A program made the translations under genes and the position numbers. Shown in pieces: positions 46,112 to 54,334 of a DNA stretch of 64,000 nucleotides. The stretch is from Daejeonella sp. H1SJ63. GTDB taxonomy: Bacteria; Bacteroidota; Bacteroidia; Sphingobacteriales; Sphingobacteriaceae. The notes below the pieces were generated by a model that was not told the DNA's origin, made no database searches, and saw only the letters and a program-made list of their open reading frames with translations. The stretch's first letter is position 1, and the number at the start of each line of letters is the position of its first letter. The DNA lies in assembly GCF_029360775.1 (NCBI RefSeq), contig NZ_JARKMZ010000036.1, forward strand, positions 1 to 64,000. Direction: 5' to 3'.

Positions 46112-46137
46112 TAGATTTAGTTAAACGAACCTAAATC
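46112..46137 (+). promoter_or_regulatory. Candidate -7 element and inverted repeat before the FAH-family gene
   Basis: TAGATTTA (46112-46119, 7 of 8 matches to TAnnTTTG) overlaps the left arm of a perfect 7-base inverted repeat, GATTTAG at 46114-46120 and CTAAATC at 46131-46137, 10 bases apart. An operator overlapping the start site is a reasonable reading, but chance in AT-rich DNA is not excluded. Confidence 0.3.
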
Positions 46138-46146
46138 AGATTATCC

Positions 46147-47094
46147 ATGAAATTAGTCTCCTATAAAACCGAAGATCGTGAACACCTTGGACTGTTTATC
46201 AAAGGCCATATTTATAACCTGAATTCATGCGATAAACTTATTCCTGATAATATGAATGAGTTTTTGAATGGAGGAGAGGAATTGATGGACAGGGCAAAAA
46301 GGGTAGATGCCGGCATTAAATCAGGCAAACAGGAGGCAAAAGAAGAGATTTTCTTCGAATTATTGGCTCCTGTACCTCATCCAAATTCATGCCGTGAAGC
46401 TTTTTCATTCAGACAGCATCTGGCTTCAGTACAGCGGGATGCCAGATCTGGCAGGGATCAGTATCCTGTTTTCTGCTTTACCAATCATAATGCAATCCGG
46501 GGAATCGGGGATATAGAATGTATGCCGGGGCAGCTTGATAAACTTGATTTCGGACTGGAAGTTGCGATAGTAATAGGAAAAAAGGGAAGAAATATTAAAG
46601 CTGCTGAGGCTTCTTCATACATAGCCGGCTTTATGGTAATGAATGGCTTAAGTACCCGGGCTTTACAGATGGAAGACCGGTCTGTTAATCCCGGAAATGA
46701 TTTTTCAACCTTAGTTGGCCCATGGCTCGTAACTCCCGAAGAACTTGATAATTACAGAGCTGAACCTAAAGCCGGTCATGCAGGCAATTCTTATTCTCTG
46801 GGAATGAGGTGCTGGGTAAATGGTATTGAAGTTTCTTCAGGACAAATGTTGGATATGGAATGGACTTTTGCCGAGATCATTGAAAGATGTTCATACGGAG
46901 TAGATATTCTGCCGGGAGATGTGATAGGCTCGGGAATAGTCGGAACCGGTTGTTTGATGGAATTGAATGCAAGCGGGATGCAAAGAGATCCAAATTATAA
47001 GCCTCAATGGCTGAAGGCAGGAGATATTGTGGAAATGGAAATTACCGGACTCGGAAGATTAACAAATACTATCAGGGAGGCTAAAACTATTTAA
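46147..47094 (+). CDS. Fumarylacetoacetate hydrolase (FAH) family protein
   Basis: A 315-residue cytoplasmic protein of the FAH superfamily, metal-dependent hydrolases, isomerases or decarboxylases acting on 2-oxo or beta-diketo acids. The fold's metal ligands appear as DFGLEVAIVIGKKG in the middle, with GFMVMNGLSTRALQ, and a late LPGDVIGSGIVGTG segment. The divergent N-terminal region SCREAFSFRQHLAS replaces the usual arrangement. Substrate is not deducible. It is a single plus-strand gene between purN and the LytTR regulator, with which it converges. Confidence 0.85.
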   Translation: MKLVSYKTEDREHLGLFIKGHIYNLNSCDKLIPDNMNEFLNGGEELMDRAKRVDAGIKSGKQEAKEEIFFELLAPVPHPNSCREAFSFRQHLASVQRDARSGRDQYPVFCFTNHNAIRGIGDIECMPGQLDKLDFGLEVAIVIGKKGRNIKAAEASSYIAGFMVMNGLSTRALQMEDRSVNPGNDFSTLVGPWLVTPEELDNYRAEPKAGHAGNSYSLGMRCWVNGIEVSSGQMLDMEWTFAEIIERCSYGVDILPGDVIGSGIVGTGCLMELNASGMQRDPNYKPQWLKAGDIVEMEITGLGRLTNTIREAKTI

Positions 47095-47148
47095 ATAGTT
47101 CTGATCTGCAATTGTAATAGCAATCCGGTGAAAAACTTTTATGAAGTT

Positions 47149-47179
47149 CAGGAATAGATTAGTAAAGAATCTATTCCTG
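47149..47179. terminator. Hairpin between convergent FAH and LytTR genes
   Basis: A perfect 12-base-pair stem (47149-47160 with 47168-47179) and a 7-base loop lie between two gene ends. No strong T run follows directly, only AATCTTTT, so termination efficiency is uncertain. Confidence 0.65.
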
Positions 47180-47195
47180 GTAATCTTTTGATTTT

Positions 47196-47936
47196 TTAAA
47201 GTCCAAGAACCTGTCTTAACTTCGGGTAACCTGTTTTGCTGACAGGGATTTTTTCTCCCGACTTCAATATTGCCAGATGAGACTCCTTTTCGTAAGGGTC
47301 AATTCTTGTGATTTCGTCAATTCTTACGATGTATGAACGGTGTACTCTGACGAAATGATCTTCACCTAAAAGCTTTTCAAAATAAGCCATGGTCTTGTTC
47401 TTCAGGAATGAACCTTCGGGAGTATGTATTTTGACATAATCATCATCTGCTGCCAGAAAAATAATATCGTTAACCGGAATGATTTTGATCTTGGTGCCTG
47501 TTTTAACCACAACACGTTCATTCCTTAAACTTGAATTCTGAATATTGTCTAAAAGTTGTCTGGTATTTTGTTTAGGCTCTGAAACCTGGTGTTGATCCAT
47601 CCACTTCTGAACTGCTTTGTCAAAACGTTCTTTGGTGAATGGTTTTAAGAGGTAATCAATAGCATGTTCTTCAAATGCTTTGATAGCGTATTCATCAAAG
47701 GCAGTTGTAAAAATCACTGCCGGAGGTTGTTCGATCAGTTCAAGCATTTCAAATCCATTGATTTTTGGCATCTGAATATCCAGAAATATCAGATCAGGAT
47801 TATGCTGGGCAATAGCTTTAACACCTTCAAACCCATCATTGCATTCCTGCACAATTTCCATTTCCGGCCAGCTTTGCAGATATTCTGATACTACTGAACG
47901 TGCCAAAGGCTCATCGTCAATTAAGATTACTCTCAT
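47196..47936 (-). CDS. LytTR-family response regulator
   Basis: A 246-residue regulator. The receiver domain (1-120) has DDEP, phosphate-accepting Asp53 in FLDIQMP, and Lys in LLKPF. The LytTR DNA-binding domain (about 145-245) has DDYVKIHT and FVRVHRSYIV. It pairs with the LytS-type kinase encoded two bases upstream. Targets are unknown; LytTR systems often control envelope or surface genes, and the operon also holds a LiaF-like membrane protein. Confidence 0.94.
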   Translation of the reverse strand: MRVILIDDEPLARSVVSEYLQSWPEMEIVQECNDGFEGVKAIAQHNPDLIFLDIQMPKINGFEMLELIEQPPAVIFTTAFDEYAIKAFEEHAIDYLLKPFTKERFDKAVQKWMDQHQVSEPKQNTRQLLDNIQNSSLRNERVVVKTGTKIKIIPVNDIIFLAADDDYVKIHTPEGSFLKNKTMAYFEKLLGEDHFVRVHRSYIVRIDEITRIDPYEKESHLAILKSGEKIPVSKTGYPKLRQVLGL

Positions 47937-47938
47937 AA

Positions 47939-49030
47939 TTATAGCTGAGGAATTTTTACAATAGTGGTAAATATATGGCTATGCGATGTAGTTTCCAACA
48001 GATCGGTTCTGCCAAATAATAGATGCAGACGCCTTTTCACACCGCTTAAGCCGAACCCTGTTCCATGTTTTGGACGGCTTGTATCCGGATCGAAAGGGTT
48101 CTGTACAGTGATATGAAGCTCATTCTCTGTACATTCTCCGAAAATACTTATCGTTACTACACCGGTAGTGTCATAAAGCCCGAATTTAATAGCATTTTCA
48201 ACAATAGGCTGAAGCAGCATTGGGGGAATTAATTTTGTTTTGCAACTTTCATTGTATGAAATTTCTGTAGAAAGCCGGTGCCCAAAGCGTACTTTTTCAA
48301 TGTCAAGATATAACTGTAAATGTTCCAGTTCATCCATAAGTGAAACAGGCTGCTGATCTTCTTTCTTAAGTGTTCCTCTCAGAAAATCAGATAGCTGATG
48401 GATCATTTTTCTGGCCTCCTCGGGTCTGCTTCCGATCAGTGCAGTGATAGAGTTCAGGCTGTTGAACAGGAAGTGGGGCTGAAGCTGCTGTCTTAAATTA
48501 TAAAGCTCGGCCTCTCTGGCAAGCCTTTCAGCCTCTGTTTTTCTTTTTTCACTTTCTTTCTGGTCTTCCTGAGTGTACCAGACAACACTAACCATCGCCA
48601 TTAGTCCGATGATAAGCAAGCCAATGAAAAATCGCACCGGCAATGAATTGTAAAGGAATTCTGAATAAGAAGGGTCATTCAGAAGAAGATTTGCAAGAGC
48701 CCAGTTATTAACGATAAGCCATAGCGAGGCCAGAATTGAACAGTAGAGCAGCATCAGCAGATATCTGTTTTTCTCAGGCCGGTAATATTTAAGGTTATTG
48801 CCTATCATATAACAGGCAATTGTCAGCAAGAGGATACTGATAGTACTGTCAATCAGTGCTGTTTGTGCACTAAAGCCAAACCAGAACAATATCGCAGACT
48901 GCGCTATAATACAGGCTACAATACTCTGGACGGCTACCAGTGTAATCTTGTTTCCTGACAAAATATGCGCAGTTGAGTTTTGTTTTTTAAGCTCTGGCTG
49001 TTGTGACACTGTTTGTATGATTTTGTTCAA
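47939..49030 (-). CDS. LytS/YehU-type sensor histidine kinase
   Basis: A 363-residue membrane kinase. The N-terminal half has about four hydrophobic segments (30-150), followed by a charged coiled coil (155-180), then the His_kinase domain with phospho-acceptor His186 in LQPHFLFNSLNS. The ATPase domain follows (MLLQPIVENAIKFG, then HGTGFGLSGVKRRL). No extracellular sensor domain is seen, so the membrane segments probably sense the signal. The predicted start lies 44 bases inside the preceding gene; the next Met is too far in to be likely. Confidence 0.92.
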   Translation of the reverse strand: MNKIIQTVSQQPELKKQNSTAHILSGNKITLVAVQSIVACIIAQSAILFWFGFSAQTALIDSTISILLLTIACYMIGNNLKYYRPEKNRYLLMLLYCSILASLWLIVNNWALANLLLNDPSYSEFLYNSLPVRFFIGLLIIGLMAMVSVVWYTQEDQKESEKRKTEAERLAREAELYNLRQQLQPHFLFNSLNSITALIGSRPEEARKMIHQLSDFLRGTLKKEDQQPVSLMDELEHLQLYLDIEKVRFGHRLSTEISYNESCKTKLIPPMLLQPIVENAIKFGLYDTTGVVTISIFGECTENELHITVQNPFDPDTSRPKHGTGFGLSGVKRRLHLLFGRTDLLETTSHSHIFTTIVKIPQL

Positions 49031-49349
49031 TCAGTAATGCTTTTTGATGACTCATTTCAATATATTGATCGGCATCATTTACTTCAAGTATATTACAGTA
49101 GATCTCAGAACCATCTTTTAGTTCATCCAATTGATACAATTCAGTCATGTTGATGAAATTCCATCGGAAAGCTTTATCATCTCTGTTTTCCAGAATACTT
49201 TGTTCTTCGCTGATCATCTTTCTTGCTTTTGCAAGGGCTTCCTGCTCATTTTTTGCACTAATCAGTCTGAGCTGTTCATCGAACTGAGGCAGGTGATTGC
49301 CATTACCACAGGTGATTCTGAAGATTAGTTTAGCGACATACCAATTCAT
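48987..49349 (-). CDS. DUF4288 domain protein
   Basis: A 120-residue protein of the DUF4288 family: MNWYVAKLIFRITCG at the start, QFDEQLRLISAKNEQEALAKA, then FRWNFINMTELYQLDEL with an acidic segment EIYCNI. No signal peptide. Function of the family is not known to me. It overlaps the kinase start by 44 bases and is 57 bases downstream of the LiaF-like gene, so it is part of this operon. Confidence 0.8.
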   Translation of the reverse strand: MNWYVAKLIFRITCGNGNHLPQFDEQLRLISAKNEQEALAKARKMISEEQSILENRDDKAFRWNFINMTELYQLDELKDGSEIYCNILEVNDADQYIEMSHQKALLIEQNHTNSVTTARA

Positions 49350-49406
49350 AATAGATAAATTTAGAATGTTATAATTAAATATCTGTTTATCAGTAATTTG
49401 ATTTTT

Positions 49407-50177
49407 TTAGAAGCTCTTGATATCTATTCCTCCGAAGATGGAGGTGCCCTCAATAACCAGTACCTTATCCGGAAAGGGATTTAACTGAGGAGGACGTTTA
49501 TCTTCGATACCCCCGAATATTGCTACCATTTCAGATTGTACGGTCCAGTTAGCCGGTACAATAATCTTGGTTCCGCCAAAAACCTGTACAACTTCCAGTT
49601 TTACTATACCTTTAATATCCGCCTGCATCAGATTGATCTCAGAGCCCCCGAAGAAATTCACGATTTCGCCACCCTGAAAGTTTTTGGAAACGATGTTCTT
49701 TTTTATTCCTCCGAAAACTGAGGTAGACTCAACTCTGTCTCCTGAAAAATTGTTTGAACTGAATCCTGCTTCCGGGCCATTGTTCGTGCTTTCTGACTGA
49801 AAATCAGGATCAACTCTTTTCTCCCAAACCGGAGAATCTGCTTCAGGAGTTCTTTTACGTCCAAATATCAGATAGGCGCCGATCCCGATGATCAGGAAAG
49901 GCCAGAAAAATCTGCTTAGTTCCATGTCGGGCACGATTTTATTGCTTAAAAACATTACCCCGATAGCCAGCGGCATAAATGCTGAAGGACGGTTATATCC
50001 CTGTCTTGACCCTATGAATATGCCGATGAGGATCAGAAATACAGGCCAGCTGAATAACCAACCGGGGATAAAGTACAGATCCAGTGATTTTAATAATAGT
50101 ATGAATCCTAATCCCAGTAATACCAGACCGACTAAGGCTTTACCTGATTTCTGATTTGAGCTTCTAAAATTTTGCAT
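49407..50177 (-). CDS. LiaF-like membrane protein (cell-wall-active antibiotics response family)
   Basis: A 256-residue protein. The N-terminal part has four hydrophobic segments (about 15-105, LVGLVLLGLGFILLL first). After a charged linker, the C-terminal LiaF-type domain (about 145-256) shows repeating strands with FGG motifs (SVFGGIKKNIV, FFGGSEINL, VFGGTKIIV, SIFGGIDIKSF). In Firmicutes LiaF restrains an envelope-stress two-component system. Here the same fold heads an operon with a LytS-type kinase and a LytTR regulator, suggesting similar control. Confidence 0.85.
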   Translation of the reverse strand: MQNFRSSNQKSGKALVGLVLLGLGFILLLKSLDLYFIPGWLFSWPVFLILIGIFIGSRQGYNRPSAFMPLAIGVMFLSNKIVPDMELSRFFWPFLIIGIGAYLIFGRKRTPEADSPVWEKRVDPDFQSESTNNGPEAGFSSNNFSGDRVESTSVFGGIKKNIVSKNFQGGEIVNFFGGSEINLMQADIKGIVKLEVVQVFGGTKIIVPANWTVQSEMVAIFGGIEDKRPPQLNPFPDKVLVIEGTSIFGGIDIKSF

Positions 50178-50194
50178 GACGTATTAATTTGATT

Positions 50195-50202
50195 CAAAAC
50201 TA
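50195..50202 (-). promoter_or_regulatory. Candidate -7 element for the LiaF-like/two-component operon
   Basis: On the minus strand TAGTTTTG fits TAnnTTTG fully, 17 bases before the LiaF-like start. No TTG at the proper -33 distance was found. Confidence 0.35.
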
Positions 50203-50411
50203 TGATCTAATATTATTCTTTTAAATACAATTTAGGCAAGTTTACCACAGTTCTCGGTGAATGTCGGAAAAATGTCGGTGAAAATTTAATTGTGAATCCG
50301 GAATTAATAAATTGAATTCCTGAATTTTTCGGGGTGAAATATCCCCCTGTTAATAAATTCATTTAAATTGTGCTTTCATTAAGATTGCAAACTCAGAATT
50401 GAAGACGGTAT

Positions 50412-51323
50412 ATGTTAAAGATTGGAATAATTGGTTTAGGTGATATTGCTCAAAAGGCTTATCTGCCGATATTATGTAGCAGGGACCTTGAAATTCATCT
50501 TTTTACCCGCGATCAGGAACGGCTGGCCCGTATTGGCAGGCAGTACAGACTCGGAAATCTTCATTCCAGCCTTGAATCTATCCTGAAAAGCGGTATCAGG
50601 GGTGCATTTGTTCATACCTCCACTGAAGCGCATGAGCACATTATAGAACAGCTTCTCCTGAATGATATCCATGTATATGTGGATAAGCCTGTTACTTATC
50701 ATTATGCCTCCTCCAAAAGAATGATAAATCTGGCAGAAAGCAGGGAATTGAACCTGATGGTGGGCTTTAACAGGAGATATGCTCCTGCTTACAGAGAACT
50801 GAAGCAAATGCCAGACCCGAACATGATCATTATGCAGAAGAACCGTCATTCTTTGCCGGGGGATATCAGAACCTTTGTTTTTGATGATTTTATTCATGTG
50901 CTCGATACTATGCGTTATCTTTTTTCTTATCCCGTGAAAGAAATTCTGGTGAGAGGAATGAAAAGAGATGGACTGCTGCTTCATGCTGTGGTTCAGTTGA
51001 TCGCTGAGAACGGAGCTATCGCGATCGGGATTATGAACCGGGATTCTGGAACGCTTGAGGAGAAGGTGGAGGTTTTCAGTACAGAAGAAAAAAAGACCGT
51101 TATTAATCTTACGGATTTGAGAATCAACTGTCAAAAAACAGAGATCACAAACGGGATTAACGACTGGGAATCGACTCTGTCTAAAAGAGGTTTTGAGAAT
51201 ATTATCAATGATTTTCTGCAGGCTATGGAAACGGGGGGAAGAACTCAGTTCAGCATGCATGACGCATTGCTGACGCATGAGCTGTGTGAGGAGGTGGTTA
51301 ATCAGTTGTCTGCTGTCAGTTAA
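50412..51323 (+). CDS. Gfo/Idh/MocA-family oxidoreductase
   Basis: A 303-residue NAD(P)-dependent oxidoreductase of unknown substrate. The Rossmann domain starts with GIIGLGDIAQKAYLP, with HTSTEAHEHI and DKPVTYHYASS (the usual EKP Glu is Asp). The C-terminal domain starts with GFNRRYAPAY and has a DDFIHVLDTMRYL segment in place of the more usual GGHxxD motif. Family members act mainly on sugars and inositols. It stands alone on the plus strand, convergent to the molybdenum-cofactor operon. Confidence 0.87.
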   Translation: MLKIGIIGLGDIAQKAYLPILCSRDLEIHLFTRDQERLARIGRQYRLGNLHSSLESILKSGIRGAFVHTSTEAHEHIIEQLLLNDIHVYVDKPVTYHYASSKRMINLAESRELNLMVGFNRRYAPAYRELKQMPDPNMIIMQKNRHSLPGDIRTFVFDDFIHVLDTMRYLFSYPVKEILVRGMKRDGLLLHAVVQLIAENGAIAIGIMNRDSGTLEEKVEVFSTEEKKTVINLTDLRINCQKTEITNGINDWESTLSKRGFENIINDFLQAMETGGRTQFSMHDALLTHELCEEVVNQLSAVS

Positions 51324-51337
51324 CAGAAAAAAAACTA

Positions 51338-51793
51338 TTATTTCCTGAGATTACTTTCATAGCAACGGATCCAGTCTTCTGTACTGATTTTTTGCACCAG
51401 TTCTCCGATCAGATCGAAAGGTATATTTTCAGGTTTCTTAAAACGTAAACAACTTTTGCCCATATCTGCTTTTCCGGTATGGTGTTTTGGATATTCTTGC
51501 TGAAACCATTCGAGAATTTTTTTGTCGGCATAAAGCCCCATATGGTAAAATGCGATAAAATTTTTCTGTGAAGCCAGACTCATGAACGGGAGCGGCAATT
51601 CAGGTTTACAATGGTATCCGGCAGGGTATAGCGAATGCGGCACAACATATCCCGGCATTCCATAGCTCATTTCCTCAGTAAACCCTTCAGGAAGGTTTTT
51701 CAGAATCACCCTTCTGAGCTTGTTCATGGCATCTTTTCGTTCTTCAGGAAGCGAATCAAAATATTCCTGTGGTGTAAGTGCCTTTGATTGCAT
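51338..51793 (-). CDS. DUF1801 domain protein
   Basis: A 151-residue cytoplasmic protein of the DUF1801 (YdhG-like) family: PQEYFDSLPEERKDAMNKLRRVIL, MSYGMPGYV, FIAFYHMGLY, and GKSCLRFKKPENIP. The family has no firm function, though a role in iron or lipid metabolism has been proposed for relatives. It starts four bases after moaE ends, so it is the last gene of the molybdenum-cofactor operon by position only. Confidence 0.85.
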   Translation of the reverse strand: MQSKALTPQEYFDSLPEERKDAMNKLRRVILKNLPEGFTEEMSYGMPGYVVPHSLYPAGYHCKPELPLPFMSLASQKNFIAFYHMGLYADKKILEWFQQEYPKHHTGKADMGKSCLRFKKPENIPFDLIGELVQKISTEDWIRCYESNLRK

Positions 51794-51796
51794 AGC

Positions 51797-52240
51797 TTAT
51801 TGATTAACTTTCCACTGATGTGAATCATCTTCCATGATCTCTCTTCCCCAAACCGGCAGTTCAGCCTTCAGCCTTTCTACAGTTTCTTCGCAGGCATCCA
51901 TTGCCGCTTTTCTGTGTGCTGAGGATGTGAATACAAACAAGCAGATTTCTCCGGCAGCAACTTCTCCCAGGCTATGATGTACATGCATACAGGTTAGCGG
52001 GTATTTGGCAAAAATATCTTCACGTATCAGATGCATTTTTTCCAAAGCCATGTCCTCATAGGCAGTATAATCAATGGCCTTTACAATTCCGTTTTCTGTT
52101 TGATCAGCTCTGACCTGACCCAGAAATATACTATGCCCTCCGATAGCTTTCTGACTGCTGTGTTTCTGTATGCTTTCTGCAATAAATGATGCAGGAATCG
52201 GTCCTTTGCTGAATATATTCTTTGGTTTTCTTTCTGACAT
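51797..52240 (-). CDS. moaE: Molybdopterin synthase catalytic subunit MoaE
   Basis: A 147-residue large subunit of molybdopterin synthase, which inserts two sulfurs into precursor Z with MoaD as donor. Motifs are GHSIFLGQVR near the start, HHSLGEVAAGE, and SSAHRKAAMDACE. The active-site Lys of the LKAELP segment is retained. The second Lys position in the following WK(K/R)E motif reads WGRE here, which should be compared with relatives. The start at 52240 (MSERKPK) lies one base after the preceding stop; a start 13 codons earlier would overlap it. Confidence 0.93.
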   Translation of the reverse strand: MSERKPKNIFSKGPIPASFIAESIQKHSSQKAIGGHSIFLGQVRADQTENGIVKAIDYTAYEDMALEKMHLIREDIFAKYPLTCMHVHHSLGEVAAGEICLFVFTSSAHRKAAMDACEETVERLKAELPVWGREIMEDDSHQWKVNQ

Positions 52241-52241
52241 T

Positions 52242-53351
52242 TTAGTATTCTTTGAATTTTTGCCAACCTGTAAGTCCATCTTTCAGGCTATATACTTTTT
52301 TTGATTTGCCAAAGTGTTTTGTAAGCAGCTCTGCAGCACCTGCACTGCGTTTCCCACTTTGACAAAACAGTACAATGGTTTCGGCATGAATATCCGGGAT
52401 TTGGGTTTTTAAACGGCTAAGAGGTATTTTTATATGGCTAAAGCCATCTTTAAGAGCTTCTTCATCTGATTCGCGAACATCTATGATTTGTATTTTTTTA
52501 TCCTGATGCATAGCCTCAAATTCCTCATGATTAAGCTCATTTGCCGGGCTTAAAGAACAGAACCAGTCATAATTGAACGACCTGAATTCATCGGCATTTG
52601 AAGGAATCAGCTTTGCGGTTTCGGCCAAAGCCGACAAATCCATTTCAAAAAACTGATTGTTCAGCGAATTATAGGTTAGCAAACGGTCAATCAGAGGTTC
52701 GCCGATGCCGGTAATCAGTTTGATGGTTTCATTAGCCATCATGGTTCCAATAATCCCGGGAAGAACTCCAATCACTCCTGCCTCTTCACAATTCAGGACT
52801 TCACCGTCTGAGGGCGCTTCAGGGAACAGGTCGCGGTAATTGACCGCTGTATTTGCTGAGAGGGGAGAATTAAAAACCGAAACCTGACCTTCAAATCTGG
52901 AAATAGCTCCATAAACCAATGTTTTGTTCAGTAAGACACAAGCATCATTGATCAAATACCTGCTTGCAAAATTATCAGTTCCATCCAGTATGATGTCAAA
53001 CCCCGATAGTATTTCAAGGGCATTAGAATTATTCAGTCTTTTGTTGAAAATGTGCATTTCTATTTCCGGATTGTTTTGCTCCAGAATATCTCCTGCTCTT
53101 AATGCCTTTGAAAGTCCGATGTCGCTTACAGAAAATAATATCTGACGATGGAGATTGCTAAGGGATACCAAATCAAAATCAACAATGCCTAGCTTTCCAA
53201 TACCTGCGCCGGCAAGATAGAGTAAGGCAGGGCAACCCAGTCCGCCTGCGCCAATTACCAGAACACGTGCATTCTTCAACTTTTGCTGCCCACCTTCGCC
53301 AAGCTCTTTCAGTGAAATCTGACGCTGATATCTTTCGTTTTTAGTTTTCAT
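52242..53351 (-). CDS. moeB: MoeB/ThiF-type adenylyltransferase fused to rhodanese
   Basis: A 369-residue protein that would activate the C terminus of MoaD. The ThiF domain (1-245) has the ATP loop GAGGLGCPA, DFDLVSLSNLHRQ, and catalytic-region CEEAGVIGVLPG. The zinc-binding CxxC pairs of E. coli MoeB appear lost (NYRDLFPEAP replaces the first pair). The C-terminal rhodanese domain (about 265-369) has the active Cys in LFCQSGKRS, so it may also supply the sulfur, as in MoeZ or MOCS3. It begins two bases after moaD. Confidence 0.9.
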   Translation of the reverse strand: MKTKNERYQRQISLKELGEGGQQKLKNARVLVIGAGGLGCPALLYLAGAGIGKLGIVDFDLVSLSNLHRQILFSVSDIGLSKALRAGDILEQNNPEIEMHIFNKRLNNSNALEILSGFDIILDGTDNFASRYLINDACVLLNKTLVYGAISRFEGQVSVFNSPLSANTAVNYRDLFPEAPSDGEVLNCEEAGVIGVLPGIIGTMMANETIKLITGIGEPLIDRLLTYNSLNNQFFEMDLSALAETAKLIPSNADEFRSFNYDWFCSLSPANELNHEEFEAMHQDKKIQIIDVRESDEEALKDGFSHIKIPLSRLKTQIPDIHAETIVLFCQSGKRSAGAAELLTKHFGKSKKVYSLKDGLTGWQKFKEY

Positions 53352-53353
53352 GA

Positions 53354-53587
53354 TTAACCTCCTGAAAAGGGCGGAAGTAAAGCAATGTTATTATCTCCTT
53401 CAAGCAATGTATTTTCCCGTATTACTTTTTTATTAAGAGCGATTGCAAATTTAGTATCTGATAAAGCGGGATATATTGATAGCAGAGTCCGGATTAACGT
53501 ATCTGTATCGGGTATATCATAAAGCATCAGCTCTGATTTACCTGTGATATCTGTAAGTTGTCCGAAAATCATTACCTGTACCTGCAT
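53354..53587 (-). CDS. moaD: MoaD-type sulfur carrier
   Basis: A 77-residue ubiquitin-like small subunit of molybdopterin synthase. The beta-grasp pattern is followed by IALLPPFSGG, whose terminal Gly-Gly is thiocarboxylated by the MoeB-type enzyme encoded next. The spacing of two bases to moeB and 11 to the TauE-like gene supports one transcript. Confidence 0.92.
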   Translation of the reverse strand: MQVQVMIFGQLTDITGKSELMLYDIPDTDTLIRTLLSIYPALSDTKFAIALNKKVIRENTLLEGDNNIALLPPFSGG

Positions 53588-53598
53588 CGTGTTTTTTA

Positions 53599-54330
53599 TT
53601 AGGTTAGAATAAGTTTAATACCTGCTACGAGTAAAACAAGAGCCAGGGTGTTTTTCAGGATGTTCTGGTTAAATTTCAGGGATCCGAAATAAGAACCGCA
53701 TAGCCCACCGGCAAAGGCAATGCTTACATAGCTGAACATATCCGGACTGAGCTCAATACCTTTGGTCATATGTCCGGCTAATCCTGAAAAAGAATTGACA
53801 AAGATGAACAGGGCACTGATGGCAGCAGTTTGCTTTTGATCGGTCCATTTTAGTAAGAGTAAGACCGGCGATAGAATGATCCCTCCGCCAATTCCAATCA
53901 ACCCTGATAGAAATCCGATGACCGAACCAATAAGAATGGAAAGGTAAATATTATTTTTCCTGATCTCTTCGATACGCACATTCGAAAAAAACAGAAAGCG
54001 AATCACAGGAATAATGAGGAGTAATCCCAGTATCTTTTTGTAAAAATCAGCCTGAATACTGATCAGTCCCCCTGCAAATGCCATTGGAATTGAAGCAAGT
54101 GCCAATGGAAGAAAAATATTCCATTTAAAGTGTTTGCCTCTGTAAAACTGAATGAAAGAAGTTAATGACACAAAAAGGTTAAGCATGAGGGCTGTAGGCT
54201 TCATGACATCAGGTGAGACGGCATATATTGCCATTAAGGCAAGATACCCGCTGGCACCACCGTGTCCTACCGATGCGTATAGAAAAGCAACGATAAATAG
54301 TAGTATGTAAAAAATATAAATACTTTCCAT
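53599..54330 (-). CDS. TauE/SafE-family anion exporter
   Basis: A 243-residue membrane protein with about seven or eight hydrophobic segments and the two-repeat pattern of the TauE/SafE family (SVGHGGASGYLALMAI in the first half, GLIGIGGGIILSPVLLLL in the second). Members move sulfite, sulfoacetate or similar anions. It is inserted between moeA and moaD in the molybdenum-cofactor operon, which suggests a link to sulfur or oxyanion handling; substrate is not known. Confidence 0.87.
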   Translation of the reverse strand: MESIYIFYILLFIVAFLYASVGHGGASGYLALMAIYAVSPDVMKPTALMLNLFVSLTSFIQFYRGKHFKWNIFLPLALASIPMAFAGGLISIQADFYKKILGLLLIIPVIRFLFFSNVRIEEIRKNNIYLSILIGSVIGFLSGLIGIGGGIILSPVLLLLKWTDQKQTAAISALFIFVNSFSGLAGHMTKGIELSPDMFSYVSIAFAGGLCGSYFGSLKFNQNILKNTLALVLLVAGIKLILT

Positions 54331-54334
54331 TGTT

